Of a stretch of 64,000 bases of DNA, positions 54,001 through 63,751 are shown one piece after another. Source of the stretch: Siphonodentalium dalli (lineage: Eukaryota; Mollusca; Scaphopoda; Gadilida; Siphonodentaliidae); contig CP136065.1 of assembly GCA_032622095.1 (NCBI GenBank), positions 241,221,530 through 241,285,529 of the forward strand, given 5' to 3'. The notes under the pieces are model-generated. The model did no database searches. It was not told where the DNA came from and worked only from the letters and a program-made list of their open reading frames with translations. Within the stretch, counting starts at the first letter, position 1. Each line of letters starts with the position of its first letter. A program made the translations under genes and the position numbers.

Positions 54001-55560
54001 AGATGGCTGCTGGCGGCCATGTTTTTTGACCGAATGACCCAAAAAAGACTCGTTCCCATCTACATGTCATTGTTAACATCCATCAAAAATTTTATGATGA
54101 TCCGACCAAAGGTACGACCTGTAGCCCGTGTAAAAGGATTTAGTCATGCAAAGAGTAATATCTAAGATGGCTGCTGGCGGCCATGTTTTTTGGCCGAATG
54201 ACCCCAAAATTACTCGTTCCCATCAACATCTCAATATTAACATCCATGACAAATTTCATGATGATCAGACGAACAGTACGACCTGTAACCCGTGCTAAAG
54301 GATTGAATTTTGAAATCAAAGATGGCCACTGGCGGCCATGTTTTTCATCCGAATGACCCCAAAATGACTCGTTAAAATTTTTTTTATGATGATCAGACTA
54401 AAAGTACGACCTGTAGCCCGTGCTAAATGATTTAGTCATACAAAGAGTAAAATCCAAGATGGCATCTGGTGGCCATGTTTTTGGGCCCAATGACCCCAAA
54501 ATGACTCGTTCCCATCTACATGTCATTAATAACATTCATGACAAATTTTATGATGATCAGACTAAAAGTACGACCTGTAGCCCGTGCTAAATGATTTAGT
54601 CATACAAAGAGTAAAATCCAAGATGGTTGCTGGCGGCCATGTTTTTCGGCCGAATGACCCCAAAATGACTTGTTCCCATCTACATGTCATTGTTAACATC
54701 CATGACAAATTTTATGATGATCAGACTAAAGGTACGACCTGTAACCTGTGCTGAAGAATTTAGTCATACAAAGAGTAAAATCCAAGATGGCTGCTGGCGG
54801 CCATGTTTTTTGGCCGAATGACCCCAAAATTACTCGTTCCCATCTACATGTCAATATTAACATCCATGACAAATTTCATGATGATCAGGCGAAGAGTACG
54901 ACCTGTGGCCCGTGCTAATGGATTAAATTTTGAAATAAAAGATGGCCGCTGGTGGCCATGTTTTTTGTCCTAATGACCCCAAAATGACTCGTTCCCATCT
55001 ACATTCCAACAGCCATGACAAATTTCATGATGATCAGACTAAAGGTACGACCTGTAGTCTGTGCTAAAGGATTTAGTCATACAAAGAGTAAAATCCAAGA
55101 TGGCAGCTGGCGGTCATGTTTTTTGGCCGAATGACCCAAAAATGACTCGTTCCCATCTACATGTCATTGTTAACATCCATGACAAATTTTATGATGATCC
55201 GACCAAAGGTACGACCTGTAGCCCGTGTAAAAGGATTTAGTCATGCAAAGAGTAATATCTAAGATGGCTGCCGGCGGCCATGTTTTTTGGCCGAATGACC
55301 CCAAAATTACTCGTTCCCATCTACATGTCAATATTAACATCCATGACAAATTTCATGACAATAAGACGAACAGTACGGCCTGTAGCCCGTGCTAATGGGT
55401 TGAATTTTGAAATCCAAGATGGCTGCTGGCGGCCATGTTTTTCTTCCGAATGACCCCAAAATGACTCGTTCCCATCTACATGTCAATGTCAACATCCATG
55501 ACAAATTTCATAATAATCGGACCAAAGGTACGAACTGTAGCCCGTGCTAAAGGAAATTGT
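51060..55560. repeat. 4.5-kb satellite of ~164-bp monomers with ~1.1-kb higher-order unit
   Basis: About 27 monomers, each with 'gacctgtagcccgtgctaaa', 'catacaaagagtaaaatcca', 'agatggctgctggcggccat', 'ggccgaatgaccccaaaatg' and 'cccatctacatgtcattg'. Spacing of 'gacctgt' is mostly 163-165 bp (51104, 51268, 51432) with shorter variants (154-156). Variant monomers ('aagatggcatctggtggcca', 'tgctgaagaatttagtc') recur together at about 52.23, 53.31 and 54.41 kb, defining a higher-order unit of about 1.08-1.10 kb. The array ends 'aaaggaaattgttgacgaat', then (acgc)-rich sequence. Open frames in it are artefacts. Confidence 0.96.
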
Positions 55561-55569
55561 TGACGAATC

Positions 55570-55655
55570 ACGCACACACACACGCATACACGCACGACGG
55601 ATACCAAGCCATGGCAATAGCTCAAACTTTACAAAGTAAAGTTGAGCTAAAAATG
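55570..55655. repeat. ACAC/ACGC microsatellite and repeat tail
   Basis: 'cacgcacacacacacgcata' followed by 'ccaagccatggcaatagctc', a phrase also at 46850 ('acccatggctatagcccaaa'), closing the satellite-type dispersed unit. Confidence 0.7.
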
Positions 55656-56079
55656 AGGCCACATTGGTGGAGATGTGGCACGGCAGGGAGTGCAGGCCTA
55701 TACCACATATCAGGCAAGGAGTAGAGGGCTGCCGTCATTGTTGAAATTCAATTGGGGCATCTGAGCCTGTTGAGTTGACAGGTACAAAAATGTCAAAATA
55801 AAAAAAATATTCAATTTCACTTGAACTTTCAACATCAACTTGTTAGTTTAGAACATTGAGGTACATGCCATATGTATTTAGTTGCATAATGCGGAGAATG
55901 TGGTATAACATTTTGCTATCATGTGATCGATCACGTTGATAAAATCGTAGCTGCAAACATCGCAGCACCGTAGCGTCTGCGGGCAAGCTACGATTTCTCC
56001 ACCTACGATTTTTCTTAATATGTTTTTATTCTTGTTATCATCGAAATAGATAATTATCACTACTACCCAACTATCCAAT

Positions 56080-56469
56080 CTATCTCCCGACAACCCTTTG
56101 GCTTAGAGAGAGAGAGAGAAGAGAGAGAGAGAAAGCAAGCAAAACGACCCCAAAACGACAACTTAAATAAGACATTATCCCTTGGGGCGAGCTGGCCCGG
56201 GGCGAGCTGGCTCGGGGCGAGCTGGCCCAGGTCGACTGGGGCGAGTGGGCCCTGGAGCGAGTGGGCCCGTTTCCGTATTGTTCAAGGTTGTTGACACTCT
56301 CTTTAAGGTCTAAATTCTCAACTGTCAGTCTGAGTAATTCATTTTCCGGGATTGTCATTTGATTCGATTTGGAAAAGGAGTAATTTTTAACTATAGCTTC
56401 AACTAGTGATGACTTTGTTTTTTCATCAGAGACTGAGAGAGGATTAGATCCATTTGATCTTTGTGTCAT
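56080..56469 (-). CDS. Hypothetical open frame with coiled-coil-like start (weak)
   Basis: Begins MTQRSNGSNPLSVSDEKTKS and includes ENELLRLTVENLDLKESVNN, whose leucine spacing suggests a short coiled coil. It then passes into a Ser/Pro/Arg-rich stretch encoded by a GGGGCGAGCTGGCCCG minisatellite (56183-56265) and a GA microsatellite (56105-56135). The first 65 residues have normal composition and could be a real exon; the rest is repeat-derived. No family recognised. Confidence 0.3.
   Translation of the reverse strand: MTQRSNGSNPLSVSDEKTKSSLVEAIVKNYSFSKSNQMTIPENELLRLTVENLDLKESVNNLEQYGNGPTRSRAHSPQSTWASSPRASSPRASSPQGIMSYLSCRFGVVLLAFSLSLLSLSLSQRVVGR
56183..56265. repeat. GC-rich ~17-bp minisatellite
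   Basis: ggggcgagctggcccg-type units repeat four to five times with gctggctc and gtgggccc variants. This is one of the few GC-rich spots in the window. Confidence 0.85.
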
Positions 56470-56609
56470 GACTTACGCCATCTAAGATCCATGGCGTGCT
56501 TGAAACAACATAGGCGACTATGATTCCTATAAAAGTAACAATTAGGACCAACGCACATGTATTTATCAACTAAATATATACTAATACAAGTGTGAAACCA
56601 TCCACTCAC

Positions 56610-56620
56610 CTACGTGTCAT
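56610..56620 (-). CDS. Candidate first coding exon of the TFAM-like gene (speculative)
   Basis: On the minus strand ATGACACGTAG|gtgagt gives 11 coding bases ending at the phase that exon 46991-47130 needs, so the protein would start MTRRLTVEDTSQRWSYFST. The intron would be 9.5 kb and contain the LINE and the satellite. A rival is ATGGC|gtaagt at about 56475, giving MALTVED. Neither has a strong start context, and a longer presequence exon elsewhere is equally possible. Confidence 0.2.
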
Positions 56621-56724
56621 TTATCCTTAAAATCCAACAAATAACAGAACAAAAACACTGACATGTCGTGTGTTCGTCGACCATTGCATGTGACCCGTAA
56701 TTTCATGAATCCCAGGGCTGTGAG

Positions 56725-56890
56725 TTCCCCATGCGCACGGCAAGGTAATCAATCACATGCGTTCACATTGAGTGTACAATTCAGGTTGCCCTGATACAAT
56801 TCAAGTTGAGGGGAACTACAATCTGCGCATGCGATTGCGTGTAGTTTTTACAAATTACCAACTCCAATTTGTTACACATGCGTACTGTTA
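56725..56890 (-). promoter_or_regulatory. Possible promoter with NRF-1-like sites (speculative)
   Basis: Contains tgcgcatgcga at about 56823 and catgcgcacgg at about 56730, close to the NRF-1 consensus (a repeated TGCGCA dyad), in a locally GC/CpG-richer stretch just upstream of the candidate first exon. NRF-1 drives TFAM in mammals (established). Similar gcgcatgc strings elsewhere (2575, 22488, 40497) lie in other repeats, which weakens the case. Confidence 0.25.
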
Positions 56891-57174
56891 ACATCCTGGT
56901 ACAGTAATGAAAGTTGCAGAATCATGTTTGCCATGCACGAACTGCACGTAGTCATGTGATATGTTAGCCCCTCCTGCTTCGGCCATTTAACCACGTTTTG
57001 TCAACATGTTTTCCGACTGGAATTTTGGATTAAATTATTACGGAATTATACACATGTTCTGGTAGGTGTCAGAGCTAATATATATTGCAATATTGTTAAC
57101 ATTAATGACTATGTTAGTTGATTCTTAAAAATAAGTGTATTTAAAAAAATTAGCTACTCGCCAAAGCTGAAGCG

Positions 57175-57240
57175 CCACTGCGGTCAGACCTGGATGGCCT
57201 TAGCCATATTACCACTACCAGGTCTGGTCAGACTAAGAGA
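57175..57240. repeat. Short inverted repeat (gtcagacctgg)
   Basis: 'gcggtcagacctggatggcc' is followed by 'accaggtctggtcagacta'; the arms pair around 'ccatattaccactac'. Otherwise 56900-57840 shows nothing I recognise. Confidence 0.6.
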
Positions 57241-57854
57241 GGATTTGCTCGACTATTTTATCAGCCAAGCCAATACACTATATTGTGGTACATGCACCTT
57301 CCCCATATAATATGCATATGCATAGTATGTGTTTTTTCATATCCATGTTGTTGTAATTTTGTATGAATTAACAAATGCAATTCCTTGAGATTGATTTTGA
57401 AAACGCCCCCAACGGCAAAATTTGCCATTTTTGGCATTGATGTTGAAATTGAATGATCCGTCGAAATATGGCAACGTGAACATTATTTAGTCTCATATCC
57501 CCAGTTTAATGGGTACGTAATAAAAATAATATATTCGAACCGTAAGTGAAAGCAAGTAGATGGTCTTGCGACTTGGCATAAGGTGGTTGTTGCAGCATTT
57601 AACACAGAAAAAGACTTCAAACTTTTGAACACAAACATGCTTTTTCGGTGGAGTAAAAATAATAACCCGGAACCGGATAGTAATGATAACATAGAAACGG
57701 AACGCTACGGCCATGGAATTTTTATAATAATTTCTGTTATCTTTTCACTTTGGATTAGACAATAATTCAGCATTATTTTAAACTTTCTTCTTGAAGTTGA
57801 ACTATTTATTTCTCATGACAATTATGGGAAGCCAAATTGACATTTAATAAATAA

Positions 57855-58260
57855 TTGAGCTCAAGCGCAATAAGGATGCTCTAATTGTGCTTAAGCGCAA
57901 TAAGGGAAGATCTAATTGCACTTAAGCGCAATAAGGAATCTCTAATTGTACTGAAGCGCAATAAGGAATATTCTTATTGCGCTTAAGCGCAATTAGACAC
58001 ATTACATAAACTCCCTGTTATTCAAATGGTAGTGTGATCATGTGATGGGTGGAGTTTATTGGTGAGGTAACCTGGTGACTGTCCACATGTAGGCATATTC
58101 AGATTCTACTATATTTGCAGAGGGATGATCTCATGAGGGAGATATTAATTACGCTTATGCGCAATAATGATGTAATTGCGCTTAAGCGCAATACGGAATA
58201 TCTTTTAGAGAAGATCTTATTGCGCTTAAGCACAATAAGGAATATCTAATTGCGCTTAAA
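57855..58260. repeat. Array A of GCGCTTAAGCGC-type palindromes
   Basis: About ten copies of a core like attgcgcttaagcgcaata, often followed by 'aggaatatct', are spaced roughly 30 bp within two clusters (57855-57995 and 58150-58260). Each core is a perfect or near-perfect dyad centred on CTTAAG. The order is irregular, so it is not a simple tandem repeat. Confidence 0.85.
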
Positions 58261-58294
58261 ATATATAAAACACTATGTAGTGAGGGGTGAACTT

Positions 58295-58454
58295 ACAGTA
58301 ATGCCCTAAGTAATCGACTCCTTAAACACAGCAGAATTATGTTACTCTCTGCGAGAGTTTTCCGGTGAATGGCTACAAGCCATATTTCCGACTAAATCCT
58401 GAAAAGTTACCCATAATTCTGCTGTGGTTATGGAGTCGATTAATTAGGGCATTA
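58295..58454. mobile_element. Foldback MITE (215-bp family), deleted copy between palindrome arrays
   Basis: Starts acagtaatgccctaagtaat. The 5' arm is cut after gcagaattatg and jumps to 'ctctgcgagagttttccggt'; the 3' arm ends agggcattac and merges directly into gcttaa of array B, losing the final tgt. Confidence 0.88.
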
Positions 58455-59045
58455 CGCTTAATAGATTATGATTATATTAAGCTTAAGGGTAATTCATTTA
58501 CACTTAAGCATAATTCACTTAAGCGTAAATGATATATGCTTCAGTGTAAATGATATATGCTTAAGTGTGAATGAATCACGCTTAAGCGTAATTCATATAC
58601 ACTCTCATATATGGGAGCTTTGTTCAAGCTGAAATGGATACAACTATGGGAGGCCATTTTCACATTTATTAGTTAATTATGCTGAAATGTAAATGATTAC
58701 ACTTAAGCATATTTCACATATGCTTAAGCATAATTCACTTATGCTTAAAAGTAAATTATTTACACATCTTACGCGTAATGCATCTGAATTACGCTTAAGC
58801 ATAATTCATTTAAGCTTAAGTATAATTCAATTATGCTTAAGCATAATTGTGTTCCTCAGCCATCTTACTTCCGGTATTTTGGTATAATCTGATGTAGGTT
58901 ACTGGCATTATAGTAATGTGGTTGCATCAATTTCAGTTTGAGGGGGCTCTATGAGATTGCATATGAATTACATTAAGCGTAATTCATTTACACTTAAGTC
59001 TAATTCATTTATGCTTAAGCATAATTAATCTGAATTATGCTTAAA
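58455..59045. repeat. Array B of CTTAAG palindromes (cataattca type)
   Basis: About twenty short cores such as acacttaagcataattca, cacgcttaagcgtaattc and atgcttaagcataattc alternate in composition but keep the CTTAAG centre, at about 16-30 bp spacing. They are separated by unique pieces (58610-58670 and 58850-58960). Confidence 0.85.
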
Positions 59046-59054
59046 ACCAAAACG

Positions 59055-59170
59055 AACTAGAGATGGGCTTGTCCCAGATGGGACTAAGTAAATGTTATTT
59101 GAGTGAAGTAGCCATTACCATATATTGGGTACTGAAATTATGTCAACAGGTATCCCTAACCCTGGTGTTG
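59055..59170. repeat. Inverted copy of the 21750-21940 dispersed repeat
   Basis: 'tagagatgggcttgtcccag', 'gccattaccatatattgggt' and 'atgtcaacaggtatccctaa' mirror the earlier copy. Only two CCCTAA-like units remain. Confidence 0.8.
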
Positions 59171-59205
59171 AATGGGCCACCATGAATAACTCTCCTTAAA
59201 ATATT

Positions 59206-59595
59206 GTCACGGTCAGGAGCGCCGGAAGGGGGGGGGGGCAGCTGACCCCCCTGCCCTTGACCAAGGGGGGCGAGCGGGGGCAGGACTTGCCCTTTTTCTG
59301 GAGACAGAAAATGCTTTTTGTGTGTTTAATCTCGTGTTTTTATAGCAAAATGTTACTTTTTTGGTCCAAATACCACCAATTTCACAAGGAATATTAATTT
59401 TTTGTCAATTTTATCACAAAACAGCCATAAAAACCGAAAAATACCAATAAAATAGGGATTTTTGCCACAATGAATTTATGGTTATTTTTCCCCGACTTTG
59501 CGGAGAAAATGCCCTTTTTTGCGGAAAAGTGCCCTTTTTGTAGGCTCTGCCCCCCCCTGCCCTTGGATGCTTCCGGCGCCCCTGGTCACGGTGTT
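59206..59595. mobile_element. MITE with gtcacggtcaggagcgccgg ends
   Basis: Left 'tcacggtcaggagcgccgga' and right 'tccggcgcccctggtcacgg' are imperfect inverses (about 24 bp). The interior has G-runs, 'ctgacccccctgcccttg' / 'gccccccctgcccttgg', and repeated 'tgccctttttc'. No gene; the minus-strand frame here is not supported. Confidence 0.8.
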
Positions 59596-59699
59596 GAGTG
59601 TTTTTCTTATCACTCACTCTTTATGTGCTGTATATAAACTAACACTCGGCTCACACAAAGCATGATTTGTAGAAAATATTGCATCCATACTATCATTAT

Positions 59700-59910
59700 A
59701 CAGTAACGCTCTTAAGTAAACGACTCCTTAACCACAGCAGAATTATGGGTAACTTTTCAGGATTTAATTGGAAATATGACTTGTTGCCATTCATCGGGAA
59801 GCCCGATAACTTCCCGATGAATGGCTACAAGCCATATTTCCGACTAAATCCTGAAAAGTGACCCATAATTTTGCTGTGGTTAAGGAGTTGATTACTTAGA
59901 GCATTACTGT
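59700..59910. mobile_element. Foldback MITE (215-bp family)
   Basis: 211 bp, from acagtaacgctcttaagtaa to acttagagcattactgt, with a variant centre gggaagcccgataacttccc replacing the usual gctctc...gagagc. Confidence 0.92.
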
Positions 59911-60393
59911 ACTATATATTATATATTACTATATTCTTGAGTAAATGTTCATAATTTGGTAACTTTTACTTCTAAGTTATAACCTATAATGATGACCATC
60001 TATACTTTTAATATTAAATATGTAAAACAGAGATATATAATGAAATTATGTAGGATTTTAATACAAAACCATCTATGCACTGGCAGAAACAGCAAGTGCA
60101 GCCTCAATGGTAATGACTATTAGAAAGTTGACCATGTGGCACTACCCCATAGCTTTGATAACTGGCTGTGTCATATAATTAAAATGTTAAAAATTAAGTA
60201 AGATGCATGAACTAGACTTACAAATACCAAAGAATATGTTACAGAAAGATTAACAAAATAATTAATAATCGCTGTCCCTCAAAATGTGATGTGGATCTCT
60301 GATTTTTGGAATATTGTTTCAGATGCGCTCTCTGGGCCAATATCTATACTATCTGTGACATGGGGTGTCGAGTTGTTCATATCATGGTCGCAT

Positions 60394-60530
60394 ACAGTAA
60401 TGGACTAAATAATCGACTCCATAACCACAGCAGAATTATGTGTAACTTTTCAGGATTTAGTCGGAAATATTGGCTAGTTGCCATTCAAGCTCTCAGTGGT
60501 TAAGGAGTCGATTATTTAGGGCATTACTGT
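60394..60530. mobile_element. Foldback MITE (215-bp family), 3' arm mostly deleted
   Basis: Starts acagtaatggactaaataat, keeps the 5' arm to 'gccattcaagctctcagtg', then jumps to 'gttaaggagtcgattattta' and gggcattactgt. 137 bp, flanked by t and a. Confidence 0.9.
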
Positions 60531-60759
60531 AGATTCAAGTGGAATGCTTTGGGGGTTTCCCCCTATCATGACTGACAATATATTTTCCTGGCATCTTTTT
60601 TTGAATTTGAATGTCTGATCAGTGTGGACACCTCGGGTTTGGGAAAGATTATAGATAGTCCTCTTGGGCTTAACACACAGACTGCCAACTATGCGTTATC
60701 TCGTAATTTTTGCATGTAATTGAAGGGAGTCCCTTTAACAATTAACGTTTTTTCAAGAC

Positions 60760-61260
60760 CCAAGGCACTCATAGTGGGTAAAAAATATAATTCTGTAAAA
60801 AAGTCACTCACCAGGAGAACTTGGAGAAATAGATCAACTTTGTTCTTATATTCATTATTGATAGCTCGTTCTCCAATTACGAAATTTCAGATGTTAAAAA
60901 CATTGTTATATAAACAAAACTGTTACAATGATTTGTCACAACGAACATCACTAAACATGTTGTAAGTTCAAATATTTTAGTCTGAATATAATTTTCAGAA
61001 TATTTTTCAATGCTTTGGCCTTTTCCAAAATTTACCATCAAGTTTTGATAAAAAACTTTATCTTAATATTGGACAATTGAACTTTTATTTTTATTCCACT
61101 GTAACAGTAGAGTTTACATAATAATGGTTTTGACATGCAAAATATCATTATTGGAGAGTTACTAAATATAAATGCAAATAAGAACAAAGTCAATCTATTT
61201 TTTTATGTACTCATTGATGATAGTTGTTTTACAGAGTTTTATGTTCTTTTGCATGAACCC
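60760..61260. repeat. Inverted and duplicated copy of the 15480-15800 repeat
   Basis: 'gttcttatattcattattga', 'acgaacatcactaaacatg', 'cagactaaaa' inverse and 'ttaccatcaagttttgata' are reverse-complement matches to 15.5-15.75 kb. A second partial copy follows ('caaaatatcattattggaga'). Confidence 0.6.
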
Positions 61261-61344
61261 ACTTTGAAGGCATTTAGATCGTATAATCCATTTTTTCTCC
61301 TTCCAAACTTGTTATCTTATTCATTATAACAGGGCCAGGAACCT

Positions 61345-61662
61345 ATGCCTGAGTTTAGTGTGCGGAATATCGTCCCTAGAGGGTGTATTTAGTGACGCTA
61401 TCCCGCATAGCGGGCTAGCATCACCAAATTCACCCTCTGGGGACCTCATCCTGCATGGCCTCATCTGCTATGGGAGACTAGAGAGATTTAAATTCCTTGA
61501 TTATGGAACCTCAATTATGCAATGTGTCTTCTGCCAATTTGGGGATATAGAGAAACTAACTAAAAAAGAAATAGAATCTATGTGAATAAGTTTCTATAGA
61601 TATTTGATAAAGAAATTGGGGACCTCATTCTGCAAATGACAGGCACACTAAACTCAGGCTTG
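61345..61662. mobile_element. Palindromic element, GCAGAATGAGG family, rearranged
   Basis: Starts 'atgcctgagtttagtgtgcg' and ends 'cacactaaactcaggcttg'. One hairpin (ccctagagggtgtatttagt ... ccctctggggacctcat) is intact. The spacer ('ttgattatggaacctcaat', 'atagagaaactaact') is inverted relative to 32118 and 37647. Confidence 0.85.
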
Positions 61663-61864
61663 TAAACTCTAAACCGTGGCTTCAGACAGCTGCTATCTGG
61701 AGCTCATGTAGTGGATGAGGTAGATATTTGTGCAGGAATTATTGTACTTACGAGTGAAACCGACCATGTATATTTTATGAACATCTATTAAATGGTTGAG
61801 GTGTGTTTGATATTAAAAATCTGGGCATACTTGATACCTATATTCCTTGTAAATATCAGTTATA

Positions 61865-62345
61865 AACTAGAGATGGGCATGTACCAGGCGGGACTATTTA
61901 AAGTATACCCCCTTATTGAACATTTTCTAAGTTGAAAAAAGGGGGATAACTCAATGCAAAAAAGTCGGACAGACCTCATAATCACAGGGTGCACAGATTC
62001 CCATGGTACTAATTATCTGTGCCATGTTTTAAAACAATTGACCAAAAAATGTAGGAATTAAAGCGTGGACAAAGGTATACCCTGTCTTGACCATTTTCTA
62101 AGTCAAGAAAGGGGGATAACTCCACAAAAAAAAGTTAGACATACCTCATAATCGCAGGTGCACAGGTTCCCATGGTACTGAACATATGTGCAAAGTATAA
62201 ACAAAATTAACCAAAAAATGTAGGAATAAAAGCTCGGACAAAATTGCATCCACAGCGGACGGCTCGACAGACGGACAGACAGCTGGCCAGATAGACAAGC
62301 TGATACCAGTATACCCCCACATCTCATTGCAGGGGGTATAATAAA
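61865..62345. repeat. Dispersed repeat, two tandem ~170-bp pieces
   Basis: 'agggggataactc' + 'cacaaaaaaaagttag', 'cataatcgcaggtgcacagg' and 'ccatggtact' occur twice (61935 and 62108), ending in 'gacagacggacagacagctg' and 'agtataccccc'. It is similar to 47.40-47.60 kb. Confidence 0.75.
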
Positions 62346-62854
62346 AGTTGTTAACGATTATTTTTAATTTTTTAATGATCATTGTGAATTTCCACAGCTC
62401 ATGTACTAGTTCAGAAAGTGTCTGAATGAGCACCCGATTGTAGGTATAGGGAGGCGTGGCTTATATCAACATAAAATTAATCATGTATATGTTTTAAACA
62501 AATTTAAAATAGAAACCGCTTTGGGTTAGATATTATATTAGTAATGTAGGTTCCTGTAATTTTGGCCCTGTTATGTAAATAAAAACAGAAACAGGTTTTG
62601 CAAACATTGGCCTGGCACACTGAATATATCTTTAGCAGCCAGTATAAACATCCTTTTCAAAGACGTATTCCAGGGCAGTCAATAAAAAAACTGATTTAAG
62701 AAACTAAAACACCCACATAAGCCTAGATGCTGAGTTTATGATGCACATGAGTTTAAAAATAGAATAAGAACAATGAAGCATCTTTTATTTTAATTGTAAT
62801 AGATATAACAAATTGCAACACACGTTATAATGAACACAATTACATTCTCCTGAT

Positions 62855-62990
62855 TAACCATTTCTTTACTAAAAACTTATTAACGAGTAGTTTCCTTAGG
62901 AAATGTTCAGTAATTAAGTTCAAGAAAGGACATTGGTCGTTTATTGAACTTATTGTCTGAACATTTCCCACCAATGAATAGGAATCCTTC
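62855..62990. mobile_element. Fragment of TTAA element (CTATACTAAATG type)
   Basis: TTAACCATTTCTTTACTAAA at the left, then 'ggaaatgttcagtaattaag' and 'gaacatttcccaccaatga' as in 25973-26072. It ends inside the next element. Confidence 0.65.
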
Positions 62991-62994
62991 TGCA

Positions 62995-63251
62995 CTTGCA
63001 ATTGTCTCTATTTGCAAATTGGCAGATGACACATTGCATCATTGAGGTTCCCAATGGGTGTACATCACAATATTCACCATTTGGGAACTTCAATCTGAGT
63101 CTATGTCTCCCATAGCAGATGACGCCATGCAGAATGTGGTTCCCAGAGGGTGAATTTGGTAATGCTAGCCTGATATGCGGGATAGCGTCACTAAATTCAC
63201 CCTCTTGGGACCTCATTCTGTAAAAGACAGGCTGAACTAAACTCAGACTTG
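62995..63251. mobile_element. Palindromic element, GCAGAATGAGG family, 3' half
   Basis: Right half of the long form: 'gatgacacattgcatcattg', 'gggaacttcaatctgagtct', then one hairpin (gcagaatgtggttcccagag ... ctcttgggacctcattctg) and the end 'taaactcagacttg'. The left half is missing, probably displaced by the adjacent TTAA-type fragment. Confidence 0.85.
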
Positions 63252-63288
63252 CTCCTCAATAAGTATTTTAGAGAAAAAGGGTGCAGCA

Positions 63289-63751
63289 TTAACCCTTTAC
63301 ATAACAAAGCGGCCAAAAACGCCCAAATAAAGCTTCAACAGCCTAAAATATCTTCGGTCTGTCTCAATAGAACCATACAAATATGGATATCATTGGAACC
63401 GGTTCATTGACCACATTGTGATGGTTACAGTTATGCCCTGTGCCAATGCATTCTCTTATATATGCGAGTCGACCATAGGTCGCCCCGCATATATAAGAGA
63501 ATGCATTGGCCTAAAAAATCTTTTTTTAACACTTTTTACCATTTTGTCTTACATTCTTTAACAATTTTATAATTTTTTCTTACATTTTTTAACAATTTTT
63601 ATAATATTTTTCTACATTCTTTGACAATTTTATCATTTTTAATATGTGTTAAGCCAATGCATTCTCTTATATATGCGAGGCGACCTATGGTCGACTCGCA
63701 TATATAAGAGAATGCATTGGCACAGGACCGTTCTGTTGGGTAAAGGGTTAA
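63289..63751. mobile_element. piggyBac-like TTAA MITE, CCCTTTACAT family member
   Basis: TTAA at 63289 and 63748. Left end CCCTTTACATAACAAAGCGG (one change from CCCTTTACCCAACA); right end ttctgttgggtaaaggg. Two inverted hairpin cassettes with the expanded T-rich centre, as at 23728-24160. Confidence 0.92.

Noticed and set aside
57855-59045. CRISPR-like array
   Set aside because: Repeats are short dyads with irregular spacing and no constant repeat-spacer pattern, and the genome is eukaryotic.
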